This document shows, piece by piece, positions 21,057-35,455 of a stretch of 64,000 bases of DNA (position 1 is its first letter; each line of letters starts with the position of its first letter). Made by a program: the position numbers and the translations under genes. Source of the DNA: Sinohyriopsis cumingii (taxonomy: Eukaryota > Mollusca > Bivalvia > Unionida > Unionidae); assembly GCA_028554795.2 (NCBI GenBank), contig CM068831.1, positions 38,956,903-39,020,902 of the forward strand, given 5' to 3'. The notes under the pieces were generated by a model. The model had not been told where the DNA came from and did not search any database. It worked only from the letters and a program-made list of their open reading frames with translations.

Positions 21057-22787
21057 TAAGTTGCACGACTGATTCCACTGGGAGTTGATGTCTGGGGTCT
21101 AAGAAAGGGAATGTATTTGATACATTCACTAACAAATATGGCACTTGATGATATTCTGTCTTTTGCCTAATTCGATGGCATCGACGACATGCATTAGTCC
21201 ACAACTACAAATTTAAACGACGTTTGGAGCGATGCTCAAAGAAAGGCAACTTAAGATAATATATGGCTCGTGTATTCTGTATTGATACTGTGATTGTATC
21301 CTACGATTATTTTGAATATTATCTGCCATGAAAATACAAATTAACAGGTCACAAACATTTAAGAAAACTAAAACTGCTTTAGCTGACAACTGATATCGTA
21401 ATATATTGTTGGATATATGATCCAACGACTGAAATGAGCTAATGCAGCTATAAATTCGATACAGTACACATAAATCCCTCTTGGCTTGCTTCACATCCCG
21501 ACCCAGTTAGGTCACGCATTTAAAATGAAATAATCCGATAGACGAATGAAAAGCATTCTAGACGAGATGAAAATGTTGACAAAATATATGCACACTTGTA
21601 TAGAAAACAAAGTCGAAAATAATATTTATTAAGGCACGCTGAAACAAGTCCACAAGTAACGACAAGGCACCAAACATGTATGCACTAGTAATGTTTGAAA
21701 GTTTAACTCTGCATTAGTCTAATGTCGTTATTTGTCCGTAAACAATTTTATTGTTAGTATTCTTGAGGCTTCAATTTGTATCAGATTATGAGCAATATTT
21801 ATTTATAAGCTTTTATTGCAAAGTCATCAAAGACGAACAATAAACGACTAATAAATATGCACAATCACTAGACTTTATATAGTCTGACTGGCAAGGCATC
21901 CTTTCTCTCCTTAGGTTGTATTTCAAACATGATTGCAATTTTATTAGTGTGGCTCATTTGACAAACTCTGTAATCTCCGTCATTATCAGTTGTATCAGTT
22001 GTCTATACATATAATCTTGAGCTTTAAGGACCAAATTGTCGAGGACACTTAAGAGACGCTTTAGCATGAAAATACACGACTTTTATTAACCCTTTGGTCG
22101 TAAACGTGCGCTGTAACGAGCTACTAAACACGCTCATGGCATGACTTGAGATGGCTTCTTCCAGGGAAACTAACAAAGTTTGAATATTTCTTTCATTCGT
22201 CTTCGTGTGATTGTATTTACATTTTAGGGATAGGAAGGTAACAGGAAATATTAAGACAAAAGAGAAGTGTGCTTTCGAGAGCAAGATGTTTAAAGTACAT
22301 GTGTTAATGTGTGTGCAAATTATAGACCAAATTCAATAATCTTCGGAACCATGGAGACAAAGGAAAAGCTGTTCAGTAATGAAGATGCTGTATAAGCAGA
22401 AACGGATAGCCATAATTATGAAGACTTTTTTTTAAAAAAATCTGAATGTATTAAACATTAAAAGCATCATCCTTGATTCATCCTGCAATCAGATCAGAAG
22501 TGTTTGAAAAAGCGATAATAAACAATGAAAGCACATTTTCTCATTACCTTCAATAGGTGGAATGTAGGAAAATATTGTGGGAAAACCCGCCAAGCAAGCA
22601 AGTCAAACTTTAATTCTCTGGCAACTTGATCAGTAGACGCCCGGATAAAATAATTTAATTAGTATCATAATGTATATTTTATGAAAAATTACTTGGTTGG
22701 AGTAAGATGTTGAATTTGTTACCTTATCGAGACTAAAAATGTGTGTGTGGTTTGTATTTCAGAAGTAGAGTTACTAATTGTTCAGTC
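21057..22787. other. Unassigned AT-rich DNA, copy B
   Basis: Counterpart of 423-2153. Essentially identical to copy A here, and nothing coding was recognised. Confidence 0.6.
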
Positions 22788-22789
22788 AT

Positions 22790-22820
<31 letters not shown>

Positions 22821-22830
22821 TAATAATAAT
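22788..22830. repeat. (TAA)n microsatellite, copy B
   Basis: Same 43-bp length and interruption as in copy A. The nearby A-run (from about 22901) is two bases longer than in copy A. Confidence 0.9.
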
Positions 22831-25800
22831 GACTTTGTATAGCGCCTAATTTTTAGAAGCTCTAAGCGCTTTACAACATTAGATAACACATACAAGATTT
22901 TAAAAAAAAACATAATGATATGATTAACACAAACACCATAAAATTAGAAAACATAGAAAAAACATGCGGAGAATATTTAAGGTAGCAAACATTATTAGGT
23001 CTTTAAGTTTAATCTTGCAGTCGAAATAAGTGTTTTGAGAGCACTATTGAATGTGATCACTGTGTCTTTGTGTCTAAGTTCATTGGGCAATTCATTCCAC
23101 GTTGCTGGGCCCTGGTATGCAAAAGAACGCTGTCCATATGACTTTGTTTTCATAGCGGGAATAACGAGTATACGATTGTCAGAAGAGGAGCGTAAGTATC
23201 TTGCTGGTGTGTACACATGGGTGAGGTCGCATAGGTATGTTGGACTAGAGTCCGTCAGTGAAAAGAAGCACAGAGAACAATTTTGTGTTTGATTCTGGAT
23301 CGAATGGATAGCCAGTGTAGGGTACAGAGCAGCGGGGAGGTGTGCTGTGATCGTGGTACTCTAAGTATGATCCGAGCAGCTGTGTTTTGAACTTTTTGAA
23401 ATTTTTGAAATAGATATTGTGATGAACCAGACAGAACTGAGTTACAATAATCCAGTCTTGAAAGTACTAATGAACACACAAGTGTTTTAGTGGCATCAAC
23501 TGAAAGATATTTGCGAATGGAGCTGATGCGTCTCAGCTCAAGATATGCAGCCTTGCATATGTTCATGACATGTTGGTGCAATGTGAGAGTACTGTCCAGA
23601 GTAACACCTAGGTTTCGTACTGATTGTGTGAATTTAATGTTGGTGTTGCTGATATTTATTGTTTGAGGTAAAGGATGTGAATGAGAACGTCTTTGTGTTG
23701 TAATCAGAATGGCCTCAGTTTTATCATCATTCATCTGCAGCTCGTTACATGTCATTCATGATTTCATATCAGAAATGCACCTCTCTACACCTTGGATGGT
23801 AGCATCAACTTCAGTTGGGTGGCTAGATTTTTATATTTGGGTGTCATCAGCGTACAATTGGTGAGATACTGGATGATGATCTATGACACTTGAGAGCGGA
23901 AGAGTGTATAAAATGAAGATAACAGTTCCCTTGTGGAACACCACAACATGGATCAACTGTGCATGGGGTGTATTCCATTTGCAGACACAATTTGTGTCCT
24001 GTTGACCAAGTAGGACTTGAACCACGGTAAGGATGTTATCATGAATGCCAAATACATGCTGAAGACCGTGAAGTAAAATATCATGGTCTATTGTGTCAAA
24101 TATTGTAGAAGTGTTCTCCATGGTATAGCAGTGTTGGGGACCAGCTTCGCACTGCTAAAAATCAAGGAGGGTGAGAACTGTAATCTTTCTGCTATCCAAA
24201 GCAGAGAGAATGTCATTAACTACTTTTAGAAGAGTAGTTTCAGTACTGTGGCAAGGGAGATATGCAGATTGTACATTGCTAAGAAGACTATTTTGAAGTC
24301 AGATGAGAACCAAGCTGGGATAGAACAACCTTTTCTAAGATTTTTGATATGAATGGGAGATTAGAATCTGGGCGATAGTTCTTTAAATCGTTATGGTCTA
24401 GTGTTGGTTTCTTCAGCAGAGGCTTTACAATGGCAGTTTTGAAAAATGATGGGTATTCCCCTGATGAGAGAGAGGTATTAATAACATCAGTAACATCTAA
24501 GCACTAAAGCCCCAGTGATGTTGGAATTGGATCAAGTTCACATGACTTAGGTGCACTCGTCATCAGGATTGTACGTACGAAATCCATAGAGACAGGTTCA
24601 CATGCTGTTAATGGTTGCCGCTCAAATTCTGTATCGCAACTGTATGGTGACGACGAGTCAATTGAAATTGTGGTGTAAAGTTTATCTCTAATGGTTTGTA
24701 CTTTGTCACGGAAGAAATTTGCAAAGAGAGAAGGTATTTGGAAGTGGTGTAGATTTGTTCCTCTGCCATTAGCTTCTTAGTAATCTCGATGAGCTCTTTG
24801 CAGTTGGAACTTTCCATGATCTTAGTAGTGTAGTGGGCTGATTTCGCTGCATGGACTATATTTGTGACATTCTTCTCTTTTAGCAGTGCGAAGCTGGTCC
24901 CCAACACTGCTATACCATGGAGAACACTTCTGAATTGATACTCTGCACTTGGTAGCTGGGGCATGTTTGTCGAGCAATGAACGCAGACAGTTATCGAGTT
25001 GTTCTGCGGTAGGAGGTAAGCAAGTTGTGAGGTTAGCTTGGATGTCGTGCATTAGTTTGGTTCTATTTATCATACAGAGATTTCTCTTAGTAGCAGATAA
25101 AGGTGGAGGGTTAGGGACTGATACGTCAAGATGGCATATAATGCAGAGGTGATGTGATGCAAAGTTCATAGGATACCAGGGAGGACCGTAGAATGTTATC
25201 ATCAGGTCTATGAAGAATCCAGTCTAAAATGTGACCATGTTTATGGGTGGGTTGGTTAACTGGGTGGGTTGGTTAACTGACTGTTTGAGATTGAAGCCAT
25301 TAATGGAATCTATGAGTTTTGATGTGTTTGGGTTCCCGGAACAGTCAAAGTGAAAATTGAAATCTCCAAGAATAATCAGGTTGCCACCTATAGAATTTCC
25401 ATACTCCAGAAGATTCGGAAACTGCTCCAAAAAGTGAGATTCAGTCATCTTGTTTTTTCTACTAGGAGGAGGGCAGTATAGGCAGAAAATATGGACTGAC
25501 CTTTGCTCCAGTGTGAGTGTGGTTTGGACTAGTTCCAACAATGTGTGGTCGAAATTGAATGTTGTGGTGTGGTTAAGACGTTTGATCATGGAGTTCTTTG
25601 TGATGATAGCAATTCCAATTACGCATGAGTTACGTGGAAACGACCTGATGGAGTAACCAGTGGGTGTTAGATCCGCACACTTGGGCTCATTGCCTGATGT
25701 TTTTAGCCATGTTTCTGTCAGGAAAAAGACGTCAATATTCTGGTCGTTGATAAAATTAACTATTCTGTGCGCTTTTGCGGTGGTCCTACTTTTCGGGCAT

Positions 25801-26336
25801 TGAACAATGCAATTCGCAGAGGTATCTCTCGGATAGTTGACACGAAGGTTGACGAATTAATAGGGATTTTAATTAGGTTATCTAAATTAACAGTCGAATT
25901 TTTAAATTGTCGAGCCGGAAAGGGCATAAGGGAGATAACTGGAATACTTCTTCCTGTTCTACGCCGGCCAACTTTGAAACAACTTTTCTCTTTTCGCTTC
26001 TTTTTACATTTAGGTAATGATGGATGCAGTCCCAGTTCGTTTAGTCTAGAGCACAATGTAGTGTGGAGAGCCAAGGAGTGGTCATTTAAAGCAATTAATG
26101 AGGGTCCATCAAAGCATAAACGGGTTGACTGGTGAGTATCACGTGATGGCGGTTTGTTCAAATGGAAGTTGTAGTAGTGGAGCAAGACAGCTGAGAAAAA
26201 GTCTAATTGTTCTCGTTTCCAAAACAAGGAGATGAAGAAACACATACGAACTGAACAGCCAATACATAATGAACACAGAAACGCAGACGAAGACAGCCAC
26301 CGAGCACAAATATCATGAAAACGGCACAAAAACGGA
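22831..26336 (-). mobile_element. L2/CR1-like LINE relic, copy B
   Basis: Carries the same frameshifts and the same S-H-H endonuclease lesion as copy A. Y-A-D-D-T-Q-I is at 23831-23851. At 25692 it has G where copy A has T (5056), and copy C also has G. Confidence 0.9.
24107..24160. repeat. 54-bp inverted LINE segment, copy B
   Basis: Exact reverse complement of 24878-24931, in the same place within the reverse transcriptase as in copy A, so the event predates the 20.6-kb amplification. Confidence 0.92.
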
Positions 26337-26375
26337 ACAGCTGCATCAAGCCGGTTAAGCAATAGCGGCCATCTT

Positions 26376-26658
26376 TGTGATATCACTAATATGTATACAG
26401 CATGACAGTTTATCGTGTTATCTAGCATTGGGGCATCATGCCACAGACATGTATTATGTCCCACCCAGTCACATTATCCTGACACCAGACCAACCAGTCC
26501 TAACACTAACTTCTTAACGCTGAGCATCTTGCAGGGCAGATGCTAGTACCGTCTCTGCTAGTACCGTATCTGGTATGACTCGGCCGCAATTCCAACTCAC
26601 GACCTCCGGCGCCGAGGAGGACGCTCTAACCACAATGCCACCGGAGAGGTCCCCGAGA
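26376..26658 (-). mobile_element. tRNA-derived SINE, copy B
   Basis: No difference from copy A noticed. The A-box complement is at 26630-26640 and the B-box complement at 26584-26596. Confidence 0.6.
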
Positions 26659-27012
26659 GTAAATAAGTCACTATATATAATGGGCAGTTCTATAGATCTA
26701 TGGTTAAAATAATGCAATGATAGCACGTCATCACTGGGTGGATGTCTTTATCGATGAATTCGACAGCCAGGGTGGAAGGCCTCCAAAATGAGCTTCATGA
26801 CCAGGGCGTCACAAATAATATCGGTGGACTTCGGCTGTGATCATCCAGTCAGGAGTGGAATGAACTCCTCCAGGCTGTATCTTGCCCTTAACACACCACG
26901 TGAAGACATCTAGCATATCGGATCGGTCACATCCCGGGTCAGCAGTGACCTCACCTGCCGCTGCACACCAGGACGAAAGTGACAAGCATGGTGCACCCAC
27001 TGTCAAATTCAA

Positions 27013-28971
27013 TGGAGAGACAACATCATTATCGGTACATGGAACGTTTGAACAGTGAGAGATATGGAAAATTAGAAAAGACTTAGACATGAGTTAGAAA
27101 AGGCACTACTGTATCATTATTGGTCTCTGCTACGTGGCTAGATTAAAACTTTGGCGAAATAAGAACAGAAGAAGGACATAAGCTTCGCTTCAGCCGATGA
27201 GGGACAAACACAATCATGGCGTTGTATTTCTTGTGAACAGCATAATGTGTTGCTGCCCAGTCTCAAACAGACTTATTACCATCCGTCCGAGGGCGGCTCC
27301 CTTTTAATATCACAATTATATTGTGTACCGACGCCTAACTATGATGAAAGCGAACTGTAGAATGTTATAATCAACTGCAAGATGTCATTGACAAATCGCC
27401 CCCCAAAAAAAGATTCGGTTTGTACAAGGAGACTGGAATGCAAAGGTAGGAGTTGATTCACAGACAAACTGGCAAAGGATTTGTGGACCCTTCTGCAATG
27501 TAGAGACAAATGAAAGTGGACTCAGGCTTTTGGACATTGCCGCCTACAATAATCTTGTGCTAACCATCACGTTCGGCCCTCACAAAGGATATTGAAGATG
27601 GGCCTGGCACGGTCCAAACGGACAATATCACAACCAGACCGACTCCATCTTGGTGACAAGACGATTCAGCACGGGACTGAATATCGCAATAACGCAACGT
27701 TTCCCATGAGCAGATATTGGAATTGATCATGATATATTAAAAGTGATCAAAACGCCGTACCAACCAAGAATAACCAATAAGTACGAGAAAAGCACAGGAG
27801 TCTAGATAGAAAGACAATGCTTTGAAATCCAAGACAGTCAAAGCAGAAACGTTAGCACGATGGATACCAGCTGGTGAAAGATCTCACATATCTTAAACAA
27901 GTACCACCATCCAAGACAAGTCAGGAAAATGGCCCACAGAAGATCAAGAGATCCTCAAACAATTGGCAGAATACTGCTCACAATTTTACAATTATAAAAC
28001 CCAAGGAGACCCAACAGTATTAAAGCACCTTCCAGCAAAATAAATTGATGACAACACCATTCTTCGTGAGCAAGGAGAAACTGCAGTTAGGTCAGTAAAG
28101 ACAGAAAATTCAGCTGGCGTTGACAACATGCCAGCAGAACTCATTCAAATAGGAAGAGAAAAGATAGTCACTGTCCTAAAAACAATCTGCAACAAGTTAT
28201 TGCAGACAGTAGAATGACCCAAAACATGTACTCAACCTTTGGTCATCGTGCTCCCCAAGAAAGGAAACCTGCAGTTATTTCAAAACCACAACACCGTCAG
28301 TCTGATCAGCCGCCCAAGCGAAGTCATGCTGAAGACGAAAGACTCAAGCAGAGACTTTTTTGCTGAAGAGCAAGCAGGTTTTCGAGAAATAAGGAGCATA
28401 AAGAAACAAATATTCAATATCAGACTCCTTTGAGAGAAACACTTTTAGCATCAGCAAAATCTGTACCATGCCATCAAAGCTTTCAAGAAGGTCGAACAAC
28501 AGTTGGAAGTCAAACAGGGTTGCATACTGCCACATACACTCCTCAGCAATGTTTTGGAAAGGATCGGAGGAAGAACAACCACCAAACTTCGCTTTACAGA
28601 TGATAGTGATGGATTAACAGGAGATAAAAAAGAAGTACTTTCTGACTTGGGTGACAAACAACACCAATGGTACCAGTGCAGAAATAAAAGTACTTAGACA
28701 GAAGCTGGAAACAGTCACAAGTTTCAGGTACTTGTGAGCTATTATGAAAGATGAGGACTCAAAACTAGAATTACTTAGCAGGATTGCCCGGACAACAGCA
28801 GCAATAACAAGCTTGAGGCCAATATGGAAGGATACAAACATTGCTATTGCTTCCATTGACACTCACATCAGATCTACAGAACAGGATTCATTGAAATGAG
28901 ATGCTTCCGCAAGATCTTCGGAATCGCATACATTGACCATGTATCTAACGCTCAGATAGGCAGAAAATAAA
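27013..28971 (+). mobile_element. RTE/BovB-like LINE relic, copy B
   Basis: Same lesions as copy A. It differs at 27550 (T; A and C have C) and at 27848 (A, shared with C; copy A has G), a local sign of mosaicism. The F-T-D-D box is at 28593-28604. Confidence 0.88.
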
Positions 28972-30267
28972 AAAAATAAAAAATCTCGCGCCAAATTAGT
29001 AAGGTATCGATTTATATTGAACAAAATCACGGCCATTTTTACAAAGGCGTATATAAGGAAATGTTTGTTTGGCTGAATGACATAAGTGCATAATGTGGTG
29101 TATTGAATGCATAGTTTTGGCTATAAAATATAATTAAATTTTGCTAGTACACTTTGGAGTGCGATAATCACTAGTATTAAGCAGAAGTGAATGCCTCAGG
29201 ACTACCTTCTTTCTTACAATTTACTACTGTTTGCATAATATTCAGGAATACAATATTCCTTAAGAAAATTATATTAGATATTTATACCGGAAATGTTGTT
29301 ATCCACGTTTTCTAACATGAGACATTACAGAAAATTCTCAGATAGTATTGACAGATTGTGTTATGTAAGAGCTATATTCAATTCATATAGGATGAATCTC
29401 TCAATAATAATATTTGGCGAATTCAACCGCATTTTCTAAAGAAAATGCTAGGCACCACAAACTGCACGTTCCTTGGTGAATACATAATGATACACATTTC
29501 CTGAAACAACGTAGATGTTACGTATTTTATACTACGGGATTAGTTAGATCTAGACTGGGGATAAACTATAGTTTTCTTAATACATAATATTTCCTTAGGT
29601 GCGATCACTTCTAAATATTATGCGAATTTGTTTCAATAAAAAAAACGAAATTCGAAATTGCTTTGTCTATTTGTCTTAACCAAAACATCAGGAAATAGTA
29701 CTACTATGGCTACTGATACAACTGCTACGACAACTACCACTATTATAACTCAAAGTGCATTAGAAAATGCTACTTCTACTACAGTTGCTAAATTCCTAAA
29801 TCATGCACTCATGCTACCATTACTGCAGCGACTACTACTGCTGCAACAATCAATATTAATAATACTAATATTACTATAAGCAAACACATAAAATATTGCA
29901 CGTTATATTTATTCATGTGTTCAGAAATATATTCCAGGTTTTCTCTTTGGAATATTCATATCTTGTTTACACTGTGTTAGGAGATTAGATCATGTTCAAT
30001 ATAGTGGCATTTTGCAACACCAGATTAAATAATAAGTTCAAAATATATATATACACAATATTAAATTTTATAATTGTCTTTACTTTATATAATTTATGTT
30101 TGATTTTTTTCAGACGTAATGTCTTTATTATCAGAATATAATGGTAAAATACGACATTTTACGTTTTCTTTGTTTATTGTATCACCCAATGAGTACTGAT
30201 TTTTATTTTCAAATACACGAAATATTGCATTAAATTCAGTCCAATTCATTTGTAATTAGTAGCACTT
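28972..30267. other. Unassigned DNA including the ACT-rich tract, copy B
   Basis: Counterpart of 8336-9631. The ACT/ACA tract lies at 29698-29877. No coding evidence. Confidence 0.55.
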
Positions 30268-30381
30268 GAATAATAATAATAATAATAATACTAACAAAAA
30301 TAATAATAATAATAATAAAACAGCATTAAAAGTACTACTACTACTATTGGTACTACTGCTACTACTGTTACTAATAATAAT
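30268..30381. repeat. AAT/ACT microsatellite cluster, copy B
   Basis: Same repeat numbers as copy A as far as I can count, which is notable for a microsatellite and points to a recent common origin of the copies. Confidence 0.85.
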
Positions 30382-32301
30382 ATTATCTAAGAAGATAGTT
30401 AATAGTCTTGCAGTGGAACCACTATATATGTGATCAGCAAAATCTCCAGGATTAGTGAATACATAAAACAGACGTACACTGCACCAAAAATGTGCACCAA
30501 ATACACAGCTCATTAAAATATTTGTAGAGTTATAATTTTGCAGAAGACTAAATATTAAGTGCTGGCTTATAATCGTTTCCATTTAACTGTACTAGTTCAA
30601 GCCAACTATTTTCCTAACATAGTACTGTAGCGTCATATGCGGTAGTTAGTTTTATACTCAATATTTATAACATCATATGCCGTATTTCCACTATGATGCT
30701 GATAAAAGTAATTGATATATTTCCTGAAATCCTTGATCCCAAATCAGATTAAGATACAAAAAAATGAATAGGTTTCCCGAAATCTTTGATTCCCAAACAT
30801 GTATGTATATTTCAATTTTTTTTAATAAAAAAATCCAATGCAAACAAATGCCGATAATTCAGCGCAACTAGTTTCGCATTTTATGTATGTATCTTCAGGC
30901 ACAACATCTTTTGAAATAAATAGATGACGTCTTTATATTTTAAAATAACAATCCATGGTCACATTCTATCAAAATAACAGTAGTAACGGGAGAGTTATTA
31001 TCACTTCCAAACGAGCAATAGAAACAACAGAAGTCGGACTTAGGCGCACATATAAATTTAGCCAGTTAAAGCTGATGTTGTAAAGTCTATAAATGTGTCA
31101 AAACAAACACCTTCACGTCCTTTTCTGGGTCTTTAGTATCTGTTAGAAAAGAAACACTACTCAGTGATTGCCAAATTATGTTAAACCATACATTCATTTC
31201 CCCAACGGTCGATGGTTTATGTGTTTGAGTGTGTTTAAGTAACGTATCCATAATATGAGAAAATAAGACAGATGGACACATAAGTTTCCTTGGAATAGTC
31301 TCCTTTGAATCACAATGCAAATGTCATAACACATCACCAAATTCCATTTTGTCTTTCTTATAATGTCTGTCTCTACCTTTCATTCTCTTCGCATGCATTT
31401 TATTCCCTCTTCATTCTCTTTCTGTTACCTTAACGTCTTGTGTCTAAGACGGGTTTGTATCTTTCTGTTTCTAATTTTGAAGAGTTCTCAACTTCTCGCT
31501 TCTTGTGCTTCTTTTTAATAAGCCTTTCAGAAGACCAGTGTCCTGTAACCTGACAATGATAATACATATTTCTACCTTTGTTCAATTTTCTCTTGTTCTT
31601 TCTTTTCATTCAGATGTCGCATCTATTGTGACATTTGCTTCCAGAGCCCGATGTCAGATCTCGCATCAATCGTGACTTTTATTTCCAGACGAATTGTCCG
31701 TATTCTTATTTTAAGTATTCTTCGAATAACTATCTGTAAATCTCTAACCAGAGGGTCGACTTAATTTCACTCTTCCATATTTTCCTTCTTCACAGTCGGA
31801 ACGCAGATTTAATGTATCTGAGGCAACAGAAAGAGAATTTCACCAGCTAAAATTCCTAAAACTTGTATTAATCTATCCACACTCACGGTAGTCAGTTGTC
31901 AGCAGTATCAAACAGCAATGACTACCAAAGCAACATCAACCGGTAATGAAATTGGACTTAGCTTGAGACATTTATAGCTAATAATACCAAGTCAATAAGT
32001 ATATAAAGTGTGTTTTTCATGCATAGAAGATGTGAGTGCGTGCGTATAAATTAGTCAAATATAATGTTGTAATCAAATTAAAATGATATCCATAGTCCAG
32101 CGAGATCGTGGACGTAGATGCCAAGTGGTGACATAGACGACGACTTTCCTTGTTTTTGTCCCACGTGCTAACTAAATGTTTAACGCAAGAACATGCCAGC
32201 GATGTCGACGATGTGGTGCGTGAAATGAATCAACGTACACTACCTCCTCGGCCACAAGACAAAGAGAATCCTGATCCAGCAAAGATAAAGTCGCTCAGAA
32301 A
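30382..32301. other. Unassigned DNA with copy-specific indels, copy B
   Basis: Counterpart of 9746-11652. Contains the private 8-bp insertion acaatcca near 30948, and a replacement near 31742 (tctaacca in place of a 3-bp cat-type stretch). Several substitutions between 31084 and 32088 are shared by neither A nor C. Confidence 0.6.
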
Positions 32302-33194
32302 CTCCAGAAAATTATTATCATATTTGATAGAGATGCAAAACCTGACCTGACCTGCAGCTAAATTTGACCTGCATCAAATGTGCACCAATGCTTACACCTA
32401 CAAGATGAAATTTGCAAGAGGTCTTATTCATGTCTGAAGTGCCACCCTAGAAAACAGCAGATTTAATTACAGACTTGTGTGAATCCATCTTAGTTACAAC
32501 AAAATTGCAGTGCCAAGCTAAAGAGGCCAACCCGGGTTTTTCCTCCACCATTAATACTGGCCGCTATGTGTGCTAAAATATGGCGTTAAACCCTACAACA
32601 ACAACTAAAGAGGCCAATTGTTTGAGAATCTCCATCCAGTTTAAAGTCTCCAATTTAGTAGACATGCATAAATCACACGGTTCAAAATAATTACATACTT
32701 CAACACATTCAACAAACCAGTGACAAGTTTAACATGACCGACGGAACCATTACGCTTTGCATGACCCACGCTTCACCTCCTAGAGAGACTGGGGCACCTC
32801 GCAAGACGAGAACTATACCGCATAATAGAAAACATCATTCATGTTTTCAATTTCTCCGTTGATCATGGGGCTTGTGAAACTTTAATACTGGAAGCAATTT
32901 TTTCCACTGTCTCTTTCCGATTTTAGACTCCACCGACGATATTGGCGCGAAGAGGAAGGATATGTAGCCTTACAAAGACAGCTACAAGGATGCTACAATC
33001 ATTGCTCACAATTTCTCTTGATACGACGGAATGTTTCCTTCTGAATCTATTCAAACGATCGCACCGATTATGGTTGGAGCCAGTCTAGTCGAAGTGAAAT
33101 CGCGACAAATGCATTTTAAAGATTTCATGAATTATTTGGCCATGTGTTTGAAAAAAATGACTAAAATATTTGGAATGACACATGGACAGAAGTT
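32302..33194 (+). pseudogene. Family B DNA polymerase relic, copy B
   Basis: The same in-motif TGA is present at 33019-33021. Just upstream this copy reads agctacaaggat where A and C read agccgtaaggat, giving D-S-Y-K-D-A-T rather than D-S-R-K-D-A-T. Another private change lies at about 33141 (ggccatg for ggcaatg). Confidence 0.74.
32531..32604 (+). mobile_element. SINE tail with target-site duplication, copy B
   Basis: 74 bp: three ACA units fewer than in A and C, consistent with slippage in the 3' tail. The 13-bp duplications are at 32518-32530 and 32605-32617. Confidence 0.82.
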
Positions 33195-34793
33195 TCTTTC
33201 TTTTCTTTTCTTTTTCTATACCTACTTGGTTCCCTCAATCACAATCTGAAATGTTCTTTTTTAGATTTTACCATGGAGGAGTTGTACGAGCAAACATACA
33301 GACGACGCCCGAGGTTAGACAGACACAAATACTTCTGAATCCACTAGACAATTTCTTTGTATAAAGAACCAATGCAACGCGCTTGCCATGCGATGAGGAC
33401 GAATTTCGAAGAAAAGAAATCAAATACATCCATGTTTGTTCTTTGTATCTTTGAATACTTGGATAGTAAAATACAACGTGACCGTCTAGTTTGTAAAGCT
33501 TCAGATTAACGCAAATAATAATAATTGCGTCCAAACGAACATACCGCACCAGAGGTCTCAAAGTGGTCGATTTTATCAATCGTCATTTTTCAATAAACCA
33601 TCTCACAGGGTCTTTGACTGTATGATTCATAGCTACATTGTTTGCATGCTTTGTAGCACTCTTGAAAGTGAAGACTTATACCAGATTGAATCAATACGTT
33701 TAAACACAACCTGGTTTGACACCTACGACAACACCCTTTAACGATGGGTGTAACATCAGTTAAAGAAATTAATATTTCCTTCAGATTTCTCTGTCGGATA
33801 TCGTTTGTCTGTCGATTTCACTATTCGCTCAAAGAACAAAGAAAACAAAGGTATTTCTATGAATGACTAGTTTAGAATTCGGAATTTACCAATTCTGCTA
33901 ACTGCACGCATTTGCAGAGAGTTTGTCAAGATACAAGGGAAACATCATTTGAGGAATTTTTCTATAATTGCTATTTCCACAGTAGATGAAAAGTTATTCT
34001 TGGCAAATACTATCACAGACAGAAAACAACAACGTGAATATGAAGTTTACCACGCTACGGCTTTTGTCCTCACTGTTGCAATAAATTCAGTGGAAGGAAG
34101 TCAATGACAGTGTTGAGTTATTAGAGTATCAAGAACCGTTAACAGAACTGATTCCATCCACGTCTATTCCATTATAGTTTGGACGACGGGTAATTTGCGT
34201 TTTAATGACGGCATTTTCGTCGGATTTCGGTTATCGAAGCGTAATAATTCCAAATTTATTTTCGTAAGTAAGATACGTTGTGTTAAAATAGCGATGAGCA
34301 AACGTTTTCATGCCCATGTTAAGAATACATTCGTCGATCATTAGTTCCGCTTTATACTTATCAAGATGCGTGTATATGCAGTTGTTTATACCAGCAACTT
34401 TTCCATTGGGAAGATGAACATGACAGGAAATTTTCTGGTGTCGATGCATGGAAGCAAGAAGGAGTTAACTTACAAACACTGAGAGGTGAACATGAGATAA
34501 TGATAAAAGCCGTAGTAGAAAACCCGAAACAGGATCTATTACAAATCCACGAAAGTAATTTCGTACAAATATAAAGGAAATGAGAAGAAAGACAATACCG
34601 GAGAAATTAGAGACACTAAATTTGTATAAATATAAGAAGACGACCATAGCTTGCACATGCATTTAATGGGACAGACATTAAATCACGAACGGAATAATAT
34701 ATGCCGTATGTGTTTTAAATCTTCGAAAGAAAAATGTTTTCTTGTGTTTTGACACCAATATTAGAAATGTTAGTCTAGCTTCAGATGTATTAA
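33195..34793. other. Unassigned DNA between relics, copy B
   Basis: Counterpart of 12555-14153. Base 33593 (A) is shared with copy C but not A, while 34417 (A) is private to B. No gene recognised. Confidence 0.5.
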
Positions 34794-35455
34794 ATGTATT
34801 TTGCATTTGATAATCTTTTCAGCATTCTTAACGTGTTACTATCGCTGCCTCGTCCTTCAATTCCTCTAGTATCAAACGATAGACAAACATTTAGAAAACG
34901 TTGGGAGTCCTTGCATATTCGCAATTTCTTTAAAATGTTGATTTATATATCGAGTGGTTCAAACAAACTAGAGCGTTTCATCGAATACAAATCGCATTTG
35001 TCTGATTGTCAAGCGTAAAATACCATGCGTTGTTACAAGGTGAGGTTTGCACTTTCTTTAAATTTCTTTCAATTAAATCGATTTTGTTTACAGAAGTCAT
35101 TTTTCGTGAAGATTTTGGAATCGTGTTTGACTTCAGTCAAACCACATCGTGTCATCTTCGAGGAGATGTTAGAATAAGACGTAGAAGAATAAACCTTGGT
35201 TTAAACGCCACGGACACCATTGTAATGCCAGCACAACAGTTATTTCAAGCACATCCCAAAATCAGTCCCAATGCTCATTATGTGCTATTGTTCAAATATG
35301 GAAGAAACAGATCACAGGTACATATGTTAGCCAAACAATTGAACCCTATGACTGATCTATGACATTGCAACACCAATGCTTATTTACGCATCGATTTAGA
35401 ACCAACCAATTCGCTATTATTTGAGACTACTTTGTACCAATTAGTTACACGTTAA
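34794..35455 (+). pseudogene. Packaging ATPase relic, copy B
   Basis: N-A-H-Y-V-L-L-F-K block at about 35270-35296. Frameshifts are identical to copy A. The intron-like segment is at 35040-35093. Confidence 0.65.
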